A stretch of 64,000 nt of DNA from Amoebidium appalachense. Lineage: Eukaryota > Ichthyosporea. The notes under the pieces are model-generated. The model ran no database searches. It saw only the letters and a program-made list of their open reading frames with translations, and was not told where the DNA came from. Both the position numbers and the translations under genes were made by a program. The stretch covers positions 8,060,001 to 8,124,000 of the forward strand of contig CAVNZM010000010.1 of the NCBI GenBank assembly GCA_963693365.1, given 5' to 3'. How positions within the stretch are numbered: the stretch's first letter is position 1; each line of letters starts with the position of its first letter. Of the stretch, positions 1 to 20,724 are shown piece by piece.

Positions 1-119
1 GGCGAAATATGTGGGGGTAGATATGAGCCCAGTTCATTGCACATGTAGAAGAAGTTCTTTCATTCTGAGCAAGCTTTAGCTAATATGGCTAACAAGTGTG
101 CTGTGTGATTGGCTGCTAG

Positions 120-7699
<7,580 letters not shown>

Positions 7700-7762
7700 G
7701 GTGTGTGTATGTGGATGTAGGTGGGTGGGCGGCAGATGTTGGTTTGTGTTTCTTTTTTTAAA

Positions 7763-7773
7763 AATAAAATAAA
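7763..7773 (+). terminator. Poly(A) signals of the FadH-like gene
   Basis: Two overlapping AATAAA hexamers start at 7763 and 7768, about 65 bases after the stop codon. Confidence 0.75.
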
Positions 7774-8762
7774 ATTATCTGGGGGATATTTTGAGGCGAT
7801 AATTGGGTTTTTACTTCAGAATGGGGTATAGGTATAAATTGTCTGGCATGTGGCTGTTATATGTAAATGTAGATATTTGAAACGTATTTGTATTGTAGCA
7901 GGAAGGGTTGCATGCCAAAAAAGGGTGCAGGTGGGAATGTGTGGTTACCATATAAGGGGTTGTGCACTCGTCATTGCTGTGATATGATTGGGCACACAGT
8001 GTTTTGTACCATGTTCTCCGTTCTCTTATAAGGCATGACAATACAATTCTTTTCCCTTTTTTTTTTTCTTTTTTTTTTTTCTCTCTCTTGGTCTGATTCC
8101 TGTACCCTTTTTTCTTTCTCTATAGTTCGTTCGTTAACTTCTCGGCCTTTAAAGGGGCTCTGAAAGCTGTAAGGGTATTGGTGATTGTAATTTTAAAGGT
8201 TGAGTGTGACTGGACCGTCACTCCGTAGTTCACATTGCAGTAATTCCATTAAAACCCATACAACCCATCAGTACCCCCTTACGCCACTACTGTAACAGCC
8301 GTTTTGGATTGCTGATTGGTATAAAAAACGCCCCGAAGTTGCAATCGTGAGGAAAACACAAAGCCTGGCCAAAGCGCTGCACAGCAGGTGACCAGTCATA
8401 ACATGTTGTAAATGGTAGGGAACTTAGGAAACGTAACTTGTGGAAAGCGTGCGGTGGCGGCACGGCGACGCTGGTATGCATGTGTGTGTGTGTCACCAGG
8501 TGGTGTTTGGGGGGGAAGGAGGGGGGGAGGGGATGCAAAATTCTTGCGTCGATTCACCGGTTTAGATCTGAGACCTAATTGGGCCAGAAGTAAGCCTTGG
8601 GCCTACATTGGGGCTCAAGTCCAACTAGGTACGTAATCTTTATCTATTGTCTCTCGAAGACAATTTCAGTATTAGTACTAGTGTGTGTGTGTGCAAAGGG
8701 ATCTTGGGTGGGTGGGTGCAGTTGTGTGCGTGTGTGTGTTTGGTGGTGGTGGTGGTGGTGGT

Positions 8763-8796
<34 letters not shown>

Positions 8797-9420
8797 GCCG
8801 ATGTGTGTGTGTGCGTGTGTTTTTGGGGGGGGGGGGGGGGGGGGGGGAACAACAGGCAAATATCTAACCAATAGGTGATATATACTATTGCGGAATTTAT
8901 TGATTGCTCTTTTCGTTTTCTGGGAGCCCGCTCATGCCGTCACATCTAAAGCTACACCTGTTTCCACACCATGCGCCCAACTAGCATCTGGTTGATGAAG
9001 TATCCATACACTTTCGCCTGACCCAATCAGTGCGTCTCTTTTCTTGCTAGCAGCCAATCCAGTGGCCGATTCTCATCATGTTGCTAACGCAGACATTACC
9101 AGGATTGCCTAACATCAATGCATTGATTCCTCCAAATAAGTACTATATACGTCTCTCCACCACGATACATCACGCTTGTACGTGTGCCACGCAACATCTT
9201 CATAATTTCCCTGCTAATGAAAAGCTGACACATAATATATCGTGCTTAGCATATATATATATATATCCTACGACATACGAGCCATACACAACTGACACCC
9301 TACGGGAAAAGGGAGGGGGAGCGAAATCCAGGATAACGATAAAATGAAAGAACAAAAAAGAATTACAAAAAAAAGATAAGAAAAAAAGGAAAAGAAAAGA
9401 ACGGGAACTGGTGTTGACCA
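7774..9420. other. Intergenic region between two convergent genes
   Basis: Contains the 3' flanks of the FadH-like gene (+) and GCDH (-). It holds T-rich tracts near 8058-8085, (GGT)n at 8741-8762 running into a G-run to about 8796, a second G-run near 8824-8847, and a short (AT)n at 9249-9266. I see no exon with family similarity here. Confidence 0.7.
8896..8901 (-). terminator. Possible poly(A) signal of GCDH
   Basis: TTTATT on the plus strand reads AATAAA on the minus strand, about 520 bases past the GCDH stop. No closer canonical hexamer was seen, so the assignment is tentative. Confidence 0.35.
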
Positions 9421-9743
9421 CTAGTGGGCAAAGGACTGCAAGCCGGTGATGGCACGGCCCAAAATCAGTGCGTGGATGTCGTGGGTGCCTGGAGGAGGAG
9501 ACGTAAGTACTGTGTGCATGAATGCTGGTGAATGCGTGCTCAATAAATGAAGAGAGAAGGGGAGATGAGAGGAGAGGGGAGGAGAGGACACATAGGGAGG
9601 AGAGGGGCTACCGTTCAGATGATGGTGTTTGTGAAAGAGTAAAACTATCGAAAAACTACAGCAAGAGAAAGACAGATGTCTGGCTCCAACCAGTGTGTTT
9701 GTTTACTCATTCCCAACGGCAGCCAGTGACTGGATGGTGCCCT

Positions 9744-9781
<38 letters not shown>

Positions 9782-10901
9782 AATGATACCTTCGTAGGTG
9801 TTGACGGCCTCGAGGTTCATTGAGTGGCGTATGATGTGGTACTCATCGCTGATGCCATTGCCTGCACACAGTAGTTTTAGTAGGTGTGCGGTGCTTGTGT
9901 TGCAATGGGGTAAGGGGTAAAAAGGGATGCACGTGTGTGGTTGTGTATAGTGACCTTTCGGAGAGGGAGAAAATTGACGGAGGCACTCAGCCGAGCAAAG
10001 GCACCGGGGGGGGAGGAGGGGGGGGGGGGGGGGGGGGGAGAGAGAGAGAGAGGGGGAGCCAAACAGTGACTTTGTGTGTGTGAGAGTGTATGTGTACGTG
10101 GTTGTGTGTGCATGTGTGTGTGCTGGTGTGTGCGCGCAAGTGTGTGTGTATGTAAATCATGGCGACACACTTGCTTATGGTTTCAACGTCATATGTCTGA
10201 ACACGTCATCTCAACTGCATCCGTGTGTGTGCCTGTGTGTGTGTGTGTGTGTGTGTGTGTACGGAACGGAGGGGGCCGGGAGGGGCATCACCTCCGAGCA
10301 TGTCACGGGCCATCCGAGCAATGTCGAGAGCCTTTCCACAGTTGTTGCGCTGGAGAAAGAGGGGGGGGGGGGGGTTGTTACTGTGGTGCCGAAACTATAT
10401 CTCTTAGCCGTCCAAGGCACAATACACCTTTCGACAGGAATGCGGTCCAACAAAATGCTAGATCAAGTCTAAAAGGGACAAACTCTGTTATGTTCTGGTT
10501 CCTCGTCTCGCTCTCTTTCCCTCTCCCCCTCCCCCTCCCCTCCCGGCCGCCGCCTCCCCCTCTAACCTTATTTACAGTCTCGCTCCTTTCCCTCTCCTCC
10601 TCCCCCCCTCCCCTCCCGGCCACCGCCTCCCCCTCTATCCTGATTTACAGGAGTGTGCCTCTGAAAGGGGGGGTGTTTGTAAGGTAAGAGCGGGTTCATA
10701 CCTTGATGAGGCTGACCATCTCCGGTGCGGCCTTGCCCTGGTCCTTGAGCCGACCAACCTGCAGGCAGGCCTGAAGCCCGAGAGAGATCTGGGGGGAAGG
10801 GAATAGGTCAGCACGTGCACACACCGCCTCGCAAAGCCCCGCCTCCCTCCCTCCCAGCCCCCATTTCCCACGTTCAGTTCCCTCCCTCCAATCATCATCC
10901 G

Positions 10902-10976
<75 letters not shown>

Positions 10977-11003
10977 GGCACAAACACACACACCCGGACA
11001 CCC

Positions 11004-11063
<60 letters not shown>

Positions 11064-13679
11064 CCGTCAGCATGTCTGCCATCTTCTTCTGCATCAGCTG
11101 GTTGCTTGCCAGTGGCGACCCAAACTGCTTCCTGTTCCGAACAACCCCAATGAGTCATTCTGATCACACACACCCCAATACATATACGACACCTTTGCCT
11201 CGATTTCTTTGTCATAGGCTTAACGTGCTTGGATGCGAATCAAAAAAGACAAATGATTCGGCCAAGTATATACATAACAGGTTATCCGTAACATTTTAAA
11301 TAGATGAGACTCGTCATCGATATGTAGCCACTTTGGGTGTTCCACATGCATGTATGTGTGTGCATTTGCACGAATGTGTGTGTACATTAGGGGTCCCCCA
11401 CCTATCGAGTGTGTACTGCCTTGCCATGTCCAGACAGAACTCAGCAGCCCCCAGTGTGCCCCAGGCAATGCCGTAGCGCGCATTGGTCAGGCAGTTGAAC
11501 GGACCCTGGGGAAAAGAGATTTTAGCTCCTTTAACCTGTTACTTTCATTGCTCACTGGTTTTGTCATTAGGTTTGATATCTCTATTTGTAACTGCTTGCT
11601 TATTTTCTGAAACCCCTAGGCCCATTATTTGCGTATGTTAAGAAATACAGGCCCAGATGCATCCCCCTGTCTCTGCATATCCATACACCATGCCAGCCAA
11701 AATAACCAAACATTCCCGGCTGCACTCTCCCCTCCCCCCCCCCCCCCCCCCCCCAAACACACACACACACATATAAACCCCCCTCTCTCCCTCTAATGCA
11801 TGCACCTACTAGCATGCACGCATTGACATGCACATACGAACCCCCTCCCCTGCATACATGTAATTGCAGATAGGACCCACCCTATGCACCCACCTTTAGG
11901 CCTGCGACCTTTGGCAGCAGATTGGCCTCAGGCACCATGACGTCATCCATCATGATGGCCCCAGTCACACTGGCCCGCAGACTGAACTTGCCCTCGATCT
12001 TGGGCGCAGTCAGACCCTTCATGCCCTAAAAAGGGAAAAAAGGGCGTCAGGTGTGTGATAAATAGCCAATCAATGAGGGAGGTGAGAGGAGGGTAAATGA
12101 CAATCGAAAATGTGTAGTTTCAAGGAGAATCATTGGTGTGTGGGCCATAGTATCTTTTATCATCAAATCTATATTCCCTTCACTTCGCTTGGACACGTCT
12201 GAGTGAGCACACACTCCAACCACGCCACGCCAATGCACTGCAATCCATATTGAACCTTTTTGAGTGTGTGGGGGCTGGGGGTGTGGAAAGAAACAGACGC
12301 TCATGTGAAGAATCACCGGGGATTCCGGGGGGAAGGGCGGAGGGAAGGGGAGGTTAAAAACCTTTTCGAGGATGAAGCCACGGATCTGGTTGTCGAGCTT
12401 TGCCCACACGACAAAGACATCGGCAATGGGCGAGTTGGTGATCCTGTGAAACACCATCCATTAGTCATCAAGTCATTGTGACGTAACACCACAACACAAC
12501 ATTTCACAGGCCCATGTGTATTTGTGCCATATCTGAGCCGGTGTCTATTTTGTCACAAACAAACGATACTTCGTTTGAGTTCTGCAACATAAAAGGGCAG
12601 TTGGAACGAGGAGGATATGTTCGTTCTGACTGGAAGAGCATGCAGAAAGTATAGAGAGTGCATTAAAAGGAGTAAAAAAGGGCGTTTGAACAACCCCCCC
12701 ACTCACACACACCCTCCCTTTCCCAAAAAGAACAAACAGAGAGAAACAGAAGAAAGAGACAAACACCCACAACAGATCGGTCAAATAAGGGTGTGTCACA
12801 CACCACGTATGGGTTGGATAACTGCCGCAAGTTAACCATATATGGTACTGAGCACATGCCACATGCTAACCATATACAGTGCTAAGCGCACACCACATCT
12901 TCACCGTATAGAGTGCTAGTATGAAATGCCACATCTTAATCATACATAGCACGAGGGCATATGCAACATCCTAACCACATATGGCACTACGCACCTACCA
13001 CATCCTGAACATATACGGTGCTAAGCATACACAAAATTCTAAACATATGTGGCGGTAGGCACATCCAAAAAAATTAACCATGTGTGGCGCTAAGCACATA
13101 CAATATCTTCACCATATGTGGCGCTAAGCACATACGATATCTTATCCATATGTGGTGCTAACCACATGCCGCATTCTAACCATGGCGCTAGGCACCTACC
13201 ACATCTTGGAGCCATTGATCAGATATCCCCCGTCCACCTTCTTTGCTCTTGTCTCCATGCCAGCTGGGTCACTCCCGTGGTTTGGCTCCGTCAGCCCAAA
13301 GCACCCCACAAGCTTGCCCGTGGCTGTGTGTGCGTGTCAATTTTTTTAATATTATTATCATTATTTTATTTTATTTTATTTTATTTATTTTTTTTTTTTT
13401 GGGGGGGGGGGGGGGGGGAGAGGGGAGAAGGCAGGTGGTTAGGAAATTTCTAAGAAATTCCAGTTGTTGACTATAGTTTTTGGTATGAACATGAGAAGGA
13501 AACGGTTGTTAAATTCTATTCACCTTCCCTGTGTCTTAACCCATCATACACATCTTAGTTCAACAAACTACAAATCAGAGCTGGTTGTGAACAAGAAAAC
13601 TGAAAAGACATAGCGCGTGGGCGGGGGGGAGTAGTATGATGATGATTCAGAAGAGCTGGCAGGAACGAACGAGGAGGGG

Positions 13680-13724
<45 letters not shown>

Positions 13725-14107
13725 TTGGACAAGGTGGGGAGGGGGGGCTGGGAGAGGGGGGGGGGGGGGGGAGGGGAGAGGCGCAGGATGTGCGAGTGAA
13801 GAGGGGGGAAGGGGTTGGGAAGGGGGGGGGGGGGGGGAAGGGGGATGGATATTGTACCGAGGTCTGGCAGGAAGCGCTGCTTCTGCTCGTCTGTGCCGTA
13901 CTGGTAGATGGGGAACATGACGAGGGACGACTGCACACTCATGGCACTGCGGTACGCACTGTCCACCCTGTAATATGGGGGTGAGGGTGGGGTGCACACA
14001 GTGGAAAATACAAGAGGTGGACATGCCAAAAAAAAAGGGGGGGTGGGCGGAGGGAGAAGGAAGATTGAATTGTTATGCAAGAAAACGTCCCACGGAGAGA
14101 GGAGTGT

Positions 14108-14156
<49 letters not shown>

Positions 14157-14289
14157 TGAGTGCATCAAAGATAATGAAGTACAGTCGTGGTGGACAACAC
14201 AAGACAGGCTTTGCAGTGCACGCACAAAGAAAAAACATATGCAAAGCCCTTCGGGGGAGCGGAGAGAGGGGGATAAGGGGGGGGGTAAA

Positions 14290-14320
<31 letters not shown>

Positions 14321-14681
14321 GATACCTTTCGACCTCACGGGCAATAAGACCATAGGCCACGGAAGACATGCCGGCACAGCCATAGCCTGCAGACGGCACC
14401 AATCAAATTATTAATTCTATAGATAGATGCAAGAGTGCAACTTTAAACCTCCGCATGCCAGATCGTCAATTTCTATTTTATCATTATTGTTGTTGTTGTT
14501 ATTTGTGGGGGGGGGGGGGGGGGGGGGGGGGGGGTTCCACCTACTGCCATCCTTATTTCTCAAGACAGATACCGAACATCTGTGCCATATAATTATTTGG
14601 CGCTCATGTCATGCCATGTCTAAAACACCGTTTAGCAGGGTCTTTTTAATGTTGATTAGATTTATTGTATTTTTTTTTTTT

Positions 14682-14712
<31 letters not shown>

Positions 14713-14957
14713 GGGGTCATTACCGTCGATGGTGCTGCCGAGCATGCCGAGGGCACCCATCTCATTCATAATCTCCCGGTCAAACGCTGGGGGGTTACCT
14801 TGTAAGTTAGTGCACTCCGAGAGTCCACATCACCATTTCCCCTACTTTCGTGCGCTCCCCCCCTCCCCCCCCCCCCTCTCCCCCCCCCCCCCCCCCCCTC
14901 CTCCACCCACCCATCCACATATACACACGCGCGCACAAACGTGCATGCATGCTCACA

Positions 14958-14998
<41 letters not shown>

Positions 14999-15746
14999 GT
15001 GCAACCGCACACCCACACACAGCAGGACGAAGGGCTAGAGTTGCAGGGGGGGGAAAGGGGGGACCTACTCTCGTGCCTGTTTGCTTTGATGATGCGGGGC
15101 ATAAGCTGGTTTTGGCAGTACTCATGCACCGAGTCCCTGTGGCCACACAAAAACGGTAAGCAAGAACCAACAGTGGAGCATTTCTATGCAATGTTTTTAA
15201 AAACCTCTCTGTTGCACGACTACAGAAGTCCAGGGGGACCTGCAAAAGTGAACAGGATAAGAGGGGGTCTAGAATGTAACCAAGGGGAGGGGGGGGGGGG
15301 GGGGGGGGGGGGTTCCAGGGCAAGGGTATAGCAGGTATATTGTATAATCAAATTGGTGTGTGTACGGGGGGAGGGGGTGAGGAAAGGGGGGAGAGGGAAG
15401 GGCGCGGGGGGAGGGGGGAGGGGCGCAGGAGAGGGGGGCGAGCGGCGGGGGGGGGGGGGGGGGGGGGGTAGTAGGCGCGTTTTTTTTTTGTTTTGTTTTT
15501 TTTTTTGGGGGTGGGGGGGGGGGGGGGGGGGGGGGGGGGGGAGCTACTAGTGGCTTACCTCACCATCCTCTCCTCGTCGGTCAGCTGGGAGTCCAGGTTG
15601 AGTGCGTCCTTGTAGTTGAACGGCACATAGTCTGGCCCAGCATGTCAGCACGTGCACGTATTTCGTTGGCGTGGGTGGGTGAGATGTTTTCATTTCCTTA
15701 ATGTGCTTTTTTTTTTTTTTTTTTTTTTGGTGGCGGTGGTGGTGGT

Positions 15747-15821
<75 letters not shown>

Positions 15822-16319
15822 AGATCCAGGATTGATAAGGTGTGTGTGGCTTTCAATGTCCAATTTCGTGTAAATGGGAGCGGGTAAAGATGCAGCCTAC
15901 GAACCGGCGCCTAGGACGGACACGACCTTGTTAAAGCATGTCGGGTGCTATCAGTTAGCTGTGGTGGGTGGGGGGGGGGGGGAGGGGGGGGGGGGGGGGG
16001 GGGGGGGGGAGAAGAAGAAGGGGGGGAAGGGGGGGAGGGGGGAACAGCCAGGGGGAAGGGGGGGGAGGGGGCGGGGGGGGGGGGGGGGGGGGGTAGATGG
16101 CAGGAGGATGTTTGGACGTGCTTACGAGTGTTGCGACAAGAGGGGCCAGGGGGGGGGGGGGGGGGAGGGGGGGGGGGGGGGGGGGGGGGGGGGAGGGGGG
16201 GGGTTTGAATGCGGAACACAGTACGAAGTACGCATACACGATGAGAAGCATGGTGCAGGACACATGCAAAGGCAAACATTCAACTATGCAGCATCAGCCA
16301 TGCGCACAGTATGCGGGGG

Positions 16320-16357
<38 letters not shown>

Positions 16358-16620
16358 CTGTAGGACAAAGAAGACATTAACCGCCGTGCCGTAGGAAGAA
16401 CAACGCCTGTAGAAACAGAAGCGACGAGTCAGTCCAGTACCACCTTGTCATGTTTCCTGGGTACACTCAGTTTCCACAAGTGTTGGTGATCTATGCACAA
16501 AATTCTTCACAAAGCTAACCGTTCTTGCAGCAAACTGCAAACCTTACTGCACAAAAAAACTGACACCAGAAACATACCTGCGCGGGAGACAGAGCGAAGA
16601 GATGACACAGAGAGAGACAT
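9421..16620 (-). CDS. GCDH: Glutaryl-CoA dehydrogenase, mitochondrial, complete
   Basis: FAD acyl-CoA dehydrogenase that oxidises and decarboxylates glutaryl-CoA to crotonyl-CoA in lysine/tryptophan breakdown, in the mitochondrial matrix. Exons 5' to 3' on the minus strand: 16578-16620, 16359-16406, 15559-15631, 15069-15136, 14724-14786, 14326-14386, 13858-13976, 13200-13323, 12362-12443, 11894-12025, 11402-11505, 11062-11131, 10702-10788, 10292-10349, 9790-9861, 9421-9488. Together they are 1272 bases, 423 residues plus stop, close to human GCDH (438). The first two exons encode a Ser/Arg-rich leader ([15 protein letters not shown], then [11 protein letters not shown]) typical of a mitochondrial presequence; this is the least certain part. 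Diagnostic stretches: [81 protein letters not shown] and [19 protein letters not shown], which carries the catalytic Glu. Introns are 70 bases to about 0.9 kb and full of G-runs. A 34-bp minisatellite abuts exon 8. Confidence 0.96.
10506..10650 (+). repeat. Tandem duplication (72-73 bp) ending twice in TTTACAG
   Basis: Copies 10506-10577 and 10578-10650 are pyrimidine-rich, share the core CCCGGCC(G/A)CCGCCTCCCC and both end in ttatttacag or tgatttacag. They lie in a GCDH intron, antisense to that gene, and on the plus strand look like two 3' splice sites. Confidence 0.8.
10907..11060 (+). repeat. (CA)n microsatellite beside GCDH exon 12
   Basis: CA array with a GTGGGCACAAA and CCGGACAC interruption. 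On the minus strand it is (GT)n beginning exactly at the 5' splice site of GCDH exon 12 (donor GTGTGTGT). Confidence 0.93.
12834..13207 (+). repeat. 34-bp minisatellite, about 11 degenerate copies, overlapping a 5' splice site
   Basis: Unit reads roughly AACCATATGTGGCGCTAAGC then ACATACCACATCTT. Copies start near 12834, 12868, 12902, 12938, 12973, 13007, 13041, 13076, 13110, 13144 and 13178. The last copy runs into GCDH exon 8: its ACCTACCACATCTT contains the minus-strand junction ATGTG|GTAGGT at 13200/13199. Several other copies keep similar GATGTGG or GTAGGTGC words on the minus strand. Confidence 0.85.
15712..15820 (+). repeat. T-run, (GGT)n and a G-run of about 74
   Basis: About 20 T, then GGT/GGC triplets, then uninterrupted G from about 15747 to 15820, in the second GCDH intron. 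On the transcribed (minus) strand this is C(n) followed by A(n). Confidence 0.95.
16204..16314 (+). repeat. Dispersed 111-bp repeat, copy 1
   Basis: Starts TTTGAATGCGGAACACAG right after a long G-run and ends GCGCACAGTATGC before another G-run. It matches 53582-53692 without gaps, with 10 mismatches counted by eye over 111 bases (about 91%). Both copies lie in introns of minus-strand genes and stay open in the plus frame that begins FECGTQYEV. Confidence 0.9.
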
Positions 16621-17584
16621 TTTGCAGTTGCAAAACCATAAACGAAAAACGAGTTTGTGAGTCTGACTGACTGTCTGACGCGTTCTCTGAAATGATGGCC
16701 GGATGGATGCGCCGCCCCACGTCATTCCCCTGCTATGCACTCCGGGGGGTGCCGCTGGGAAAAGGGGGTGCTTAGTGGTAATTTGAGAATAGCAAATAAA
16801 ACAAAGATATGCCTTTGAAGCTTTTTAATGATAAATAACCAGCCATTTTTTGCTAAACTTATTACTAATATATGTTTTAAAGGATAGTAATGCACATATT
16901 TATACCTTAAATGTTTAGCAGCCACTGCAGGTACGCATGTGTATTCCCTGAGTTAGGAAAAGCCCCTGCTTTGAAATTTGAGCTAGGGTGCCATCGAAAA
17001 GCACTGGCATTAGGCTGATGTGCATTGGTAAACTTGTAGGCGATAATAACGCTTTACCTCCTTCTTCATGTGTATATTTCCAAGCTATAAATACAGTTTA
17101 AATTTCAATTTAGTCATTTTCTGTAATTACATTCCGTTTCTTCGTTGAAGGATGAGGGCACTGACTACACACTTTGTTGCTGTCTGCGTGTCCAATCAGC
17201 AACCAGATGAAGAGACGCAGGATTATGATTGGTGGAACTGTAAACAGCTATTTTTTGCGTAACAGTTTTTCCAATAATGTGGCGAGATCTGCTTGTCTAT
17301 AGACCAATTTAGATTTACTAATTGAGAATCTCAATGTGTTTGCTTCGCTCTAGGGAGATCCAGCCAGCCGAACTGGCGAAATGAAGGGCTGAGTGATCGG
17401 CGGTCATATACCAAATCCTGCTTATAATTGCTTAAATTCAATAATTTGAATAGAAAAGGGGTTTTGCTCCAAAGCGACAAGCAATTCTTGTATAAGCAAC
17501 ATGGGGTGTCCGGCGCCTATTTCATCGCGAAAACAGGCAAAAACCATAATTTCATCATAGACGATCGACCTCGCGATCGAGGCA

Positions 17585-17622
17585 AGGTGGTAGGAGGCTA
17601 TGCTATGCAAGACCTACCACCT
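17585..17622. repeat. Hairpin with 10-bp perfect stem
   Basis: AGGTGGTAGG at 17585-17594 is the exact reverse complement of CCTACCACCT at 17613-17622, with an 18-base loop. It sits just after a second small palindrome, CCTCG-CGAT-CGAGG, near 17569-17582. Confidence 0.8.
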
Positions 17623-17921
17623 ATGTACTGCCAGTGAGGCGGTGTCTCCTTCTTTTTTTTTTTTTTTTTGCCGTCTCAAGTAGATGTATAACGTCGCACG
17701 TGCGGCAACACGTCAGTACGTGTTAGATGCAAGACGGGTTTTGATGATTTTAGCGATGCATATAAGGCGTTGTCGGAGCACCCCGACTGCTTATATCATT
17801 TTTGCGCGCCTTTTAATTTTCTAAAACTTTTTCTTATGAACGAAAAAATCAACTTTCTAAGTAAAATCGGGGCCTAACTGCTTTTGAGAGGCTGTCGGTC
17901 TGAGATTTTGGCCTGTCACCC

Positions 17922-17981
17922 AAGGCCTCTTAAATAGCACACCTTTATGTAGGATAGCCTTGTGCTATTTAGGAGGCCTTG
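17922..17981. repeat. Inverted repeat, arms about 20 bp
   Basis: AAGGCCTCTTAAATAGCACA and the reverse complement of TGTGCTATTTAGGAGGCCTT pair with one mismatch across a loop of about 18 bases. A related, more GC-rich foldback is at 18993-19028. Confidence 0.85.
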
Positions 17982-18037
17982 CTGTCACCGCCTGAGCGGC
18001 CCTTACCTTGGCCCTTACTTTTGGCGCAACCAATCAG

Positions 18038-18086
18038 CCTCTAGCGGAGCGAAGCGGAGCGAAGCGGAGCGAAGCGGAGCTAGAGG
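18038..18086. repeat. 10-bp tandem repeat framed by a 7-bp inverted repeat
   Basis: CCTCTAG (18038-18044) and CTAGAGG (18080-18086) flank three and a half copies of CGGAGCGAAG. A CCAAT box word (AACCAATCAG) lies directly before it. Confidence 0.85.
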
Positions 18087-18306
18087 GTCCATCGTTCCTG
18101 GACGGGCAAAACGGCGGCCGGACAGACCGTCGTGGCTCCCCGAGCACGGCCATCTAGAGACTCCATGAAATCAGAGGCAAGTACGGGAGTTTATTATTTT
18201 AAAAATTAAAATGAATACTCTAAAGGAATATTATGAATAACTGTTGATTGACATCTAACGAACCATGAAAACTATGGTGTGTGTGCGTGCATGTAAGTGC
18301 ACGTAC

Positions 18307-18712
<406 letters not shown>

Positions 18713-18992
18713 GACGTCTGCGTACGTTCACATTGGTCCGTTTCCCTCAGGTTTCTTTCGTTCTTTCTTATTTTTTTCTTTCTCTCTTTCAATTGTGCCC
18801 GCTAGAGGCTGATCCATGAGATTTGCGCAGCAAATCGAAGTTAAGTGCTTGTCACAAGATTCGAATTGTTCCGGTGAGCCATATAAGGTTAGGCAAAATT
18901 TGAAAAAAAAACATATCTAAACCGGTCTATGTTGCGAAGTTTTTTTGCGTTTGCGCATGTGGACAACCCAGTTACGGTCACCGTGACAAAAG

Positions 18993-19028
18993 GGCCAAGG
19001 CCCCGTGCTGTTTAGGGGGCCTTGGGCC
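18993..19028. repeat. GC-rich foldback related to 17922-17981
   Basis: GGCCAAGGCCCC and GGGGGCCTTGGGCC face each other around GTGCTGTTTA. The right arm GTGCTGTTTAGGGGGCCTTG resembles GTGCTATTTAGGAGGCCTTG at 17961-17981 (3 differences). Confidence 0.75.
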
Positions 19029-20102
19029 AGCCACATTCTTTCTTTGCCCCTCCCCCCCCCCCCCTCCCCCCCCCCCTCCCCCCCCCTCCCCCCCCCCCCC
19101 CCCCCCCCCTCTCTCCCTTCTTTTCGGGTGCATATGTCCCTTTCTTGCATCGTTCTAATAGCCTGCAGACTAATTTTGAACCCATTTAGCAGCGACGACC
19201 ACATCAAAATGGAAGAGGTATATAATGTGCATGGCCGAGCATGGGACACGAAAATACAAAATGAAACTTCATATACCACGTTTTGCGGTGCACTACGATA
19301 TGGCTTGACGTGGCCAGACTAATATTGACTCGGCATTTCCGTTTGCTGCTAGGTGATGGCCATCAAGATCCAGGTGCGTAGTGAACGACCAAGCCTGCAT
19401 ATTTCTGCATACCATCACTGCCCCAACTTATCCTTCTCCCTCAACATATTATCAGTGCAGCACACAGCATGATGCGGGTTGAACTTGAGTACTTGAAACA
19501 AGGTTTCGCCCGTAATGCACAAACAGAGAGTGTACGCCCGTCTTGCGCAGTGAACGACTAGTACATGTTGCTTTTACTTTGTGGATTAATGGACCATATA
19601 TTCGGGTGTTTACGAAGAAAACGCAGCCATATACTTGGCCATGTGATAGTTTCTGTTACGTTCCCTTATGTACGTTTCCTTATATGCACTGCGGAAACGC
19701 CGTTAGTGTTCGCTAACACAGCACCCTACCCACCCTACGCATTTTCCGAGGTTCCCCCCTCTCGCTCACGCTGTTGCATTACACAATCCCACCCATGACC
19801 AATGCTCCCCCCCACCCGCACCCCCAGTTATACATAACACAGAATACATACTGTTAATGCAAAAAAAGGAAACAAAATAAAGACGTGCAATACGCACCGC
19901 AACCACACATGCACCTAAGTAATTTTTGGTACTCGTGTACACTTGACACGTGCACAAGCCCACATCGAACACTCGATCTTCTCCAAGTTTTTTTTTCATA
20001 TAGATGCATGGCTCTCGTTCCAAGTTCCATGTCATTGCGGCCTTTGGGGCTAGCACCCTCTTAACTGGCCAAGCACTAATATTCAGGTTTCGCTTGTTTT
20101 TT

Positions 20103-20274
20103 TCTCTCTCTCCCCCTCTCCCTCTCTCTGCGGAGTCCTCTCTCCCTCTGTCTCTCACGTTTTATCTTTGTCGGTCTGTGTTCGCTCTTTCTCTCTCTCT
20201 TTCCCTCTCTCTCTCGCTCTCTCCCCCTCCCCCCCTCCCCCCCCCCTCTCTCCCTCTCTCTCTCTCCCCCCTCT

Positions 20275-20357
<83 letters not shown>
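20103..20357 (+). repeat. CT-rich block with (CT)n core
   Basis: Imperfect CT/CCCT repeats leading into a pure (CT)n tract of about 38 units at 20281-20357. C-rich sequence continues to about 20480. Confidence 0.9.
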
Positions 20358-20359
<2 letters not shown>

Positions 20360-20687
20360 CCTCTCTGCCCCTTCTCCCTCTCTCTTTTTACCCCTCAACC
20401 CCTTCTTCCCTCTCTTCCTCCCTTTCCCTTTCTCACTTCCACCCTCCTTGCTGATCTCCCTCCCTCTTTCCCTCTGATCCTGTCTCCGCCTACTCAACCT
20501 ATATGTCAGAGCAACTCATGAACTAGCTTCTCTTACGCTCCTCCTGCTCTCCCCCCCCATCTCCTCTCTTCCCCGGTATCGGCTCTCTTTCATTCCTCTC
20601 CTCGCGTTCCCAGGTGCCTCCCCTTCCCTTCTTCCCCTCTCCCTTCCCCTCACATCCCCCCCCCCCCCCTCCCCCCCCCTCCTCCCG

Positions 20688-20724
<37 letters not shown>

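Noticed and set aside
17422-17637. Overlapping ORFs on both strands (60-70 codons)
   Set aside because: Neither has recognisable similarity; the region is dominated by hairpins.
19357-19377. Possible 21-base exon (CTAG|GTGATGGCC...CAG|GTGCGT) upstream of the VWA gene
   Set aside because: Good splice-like edges, but nothing in phase to join it to and no homology; chance matches this short are common.
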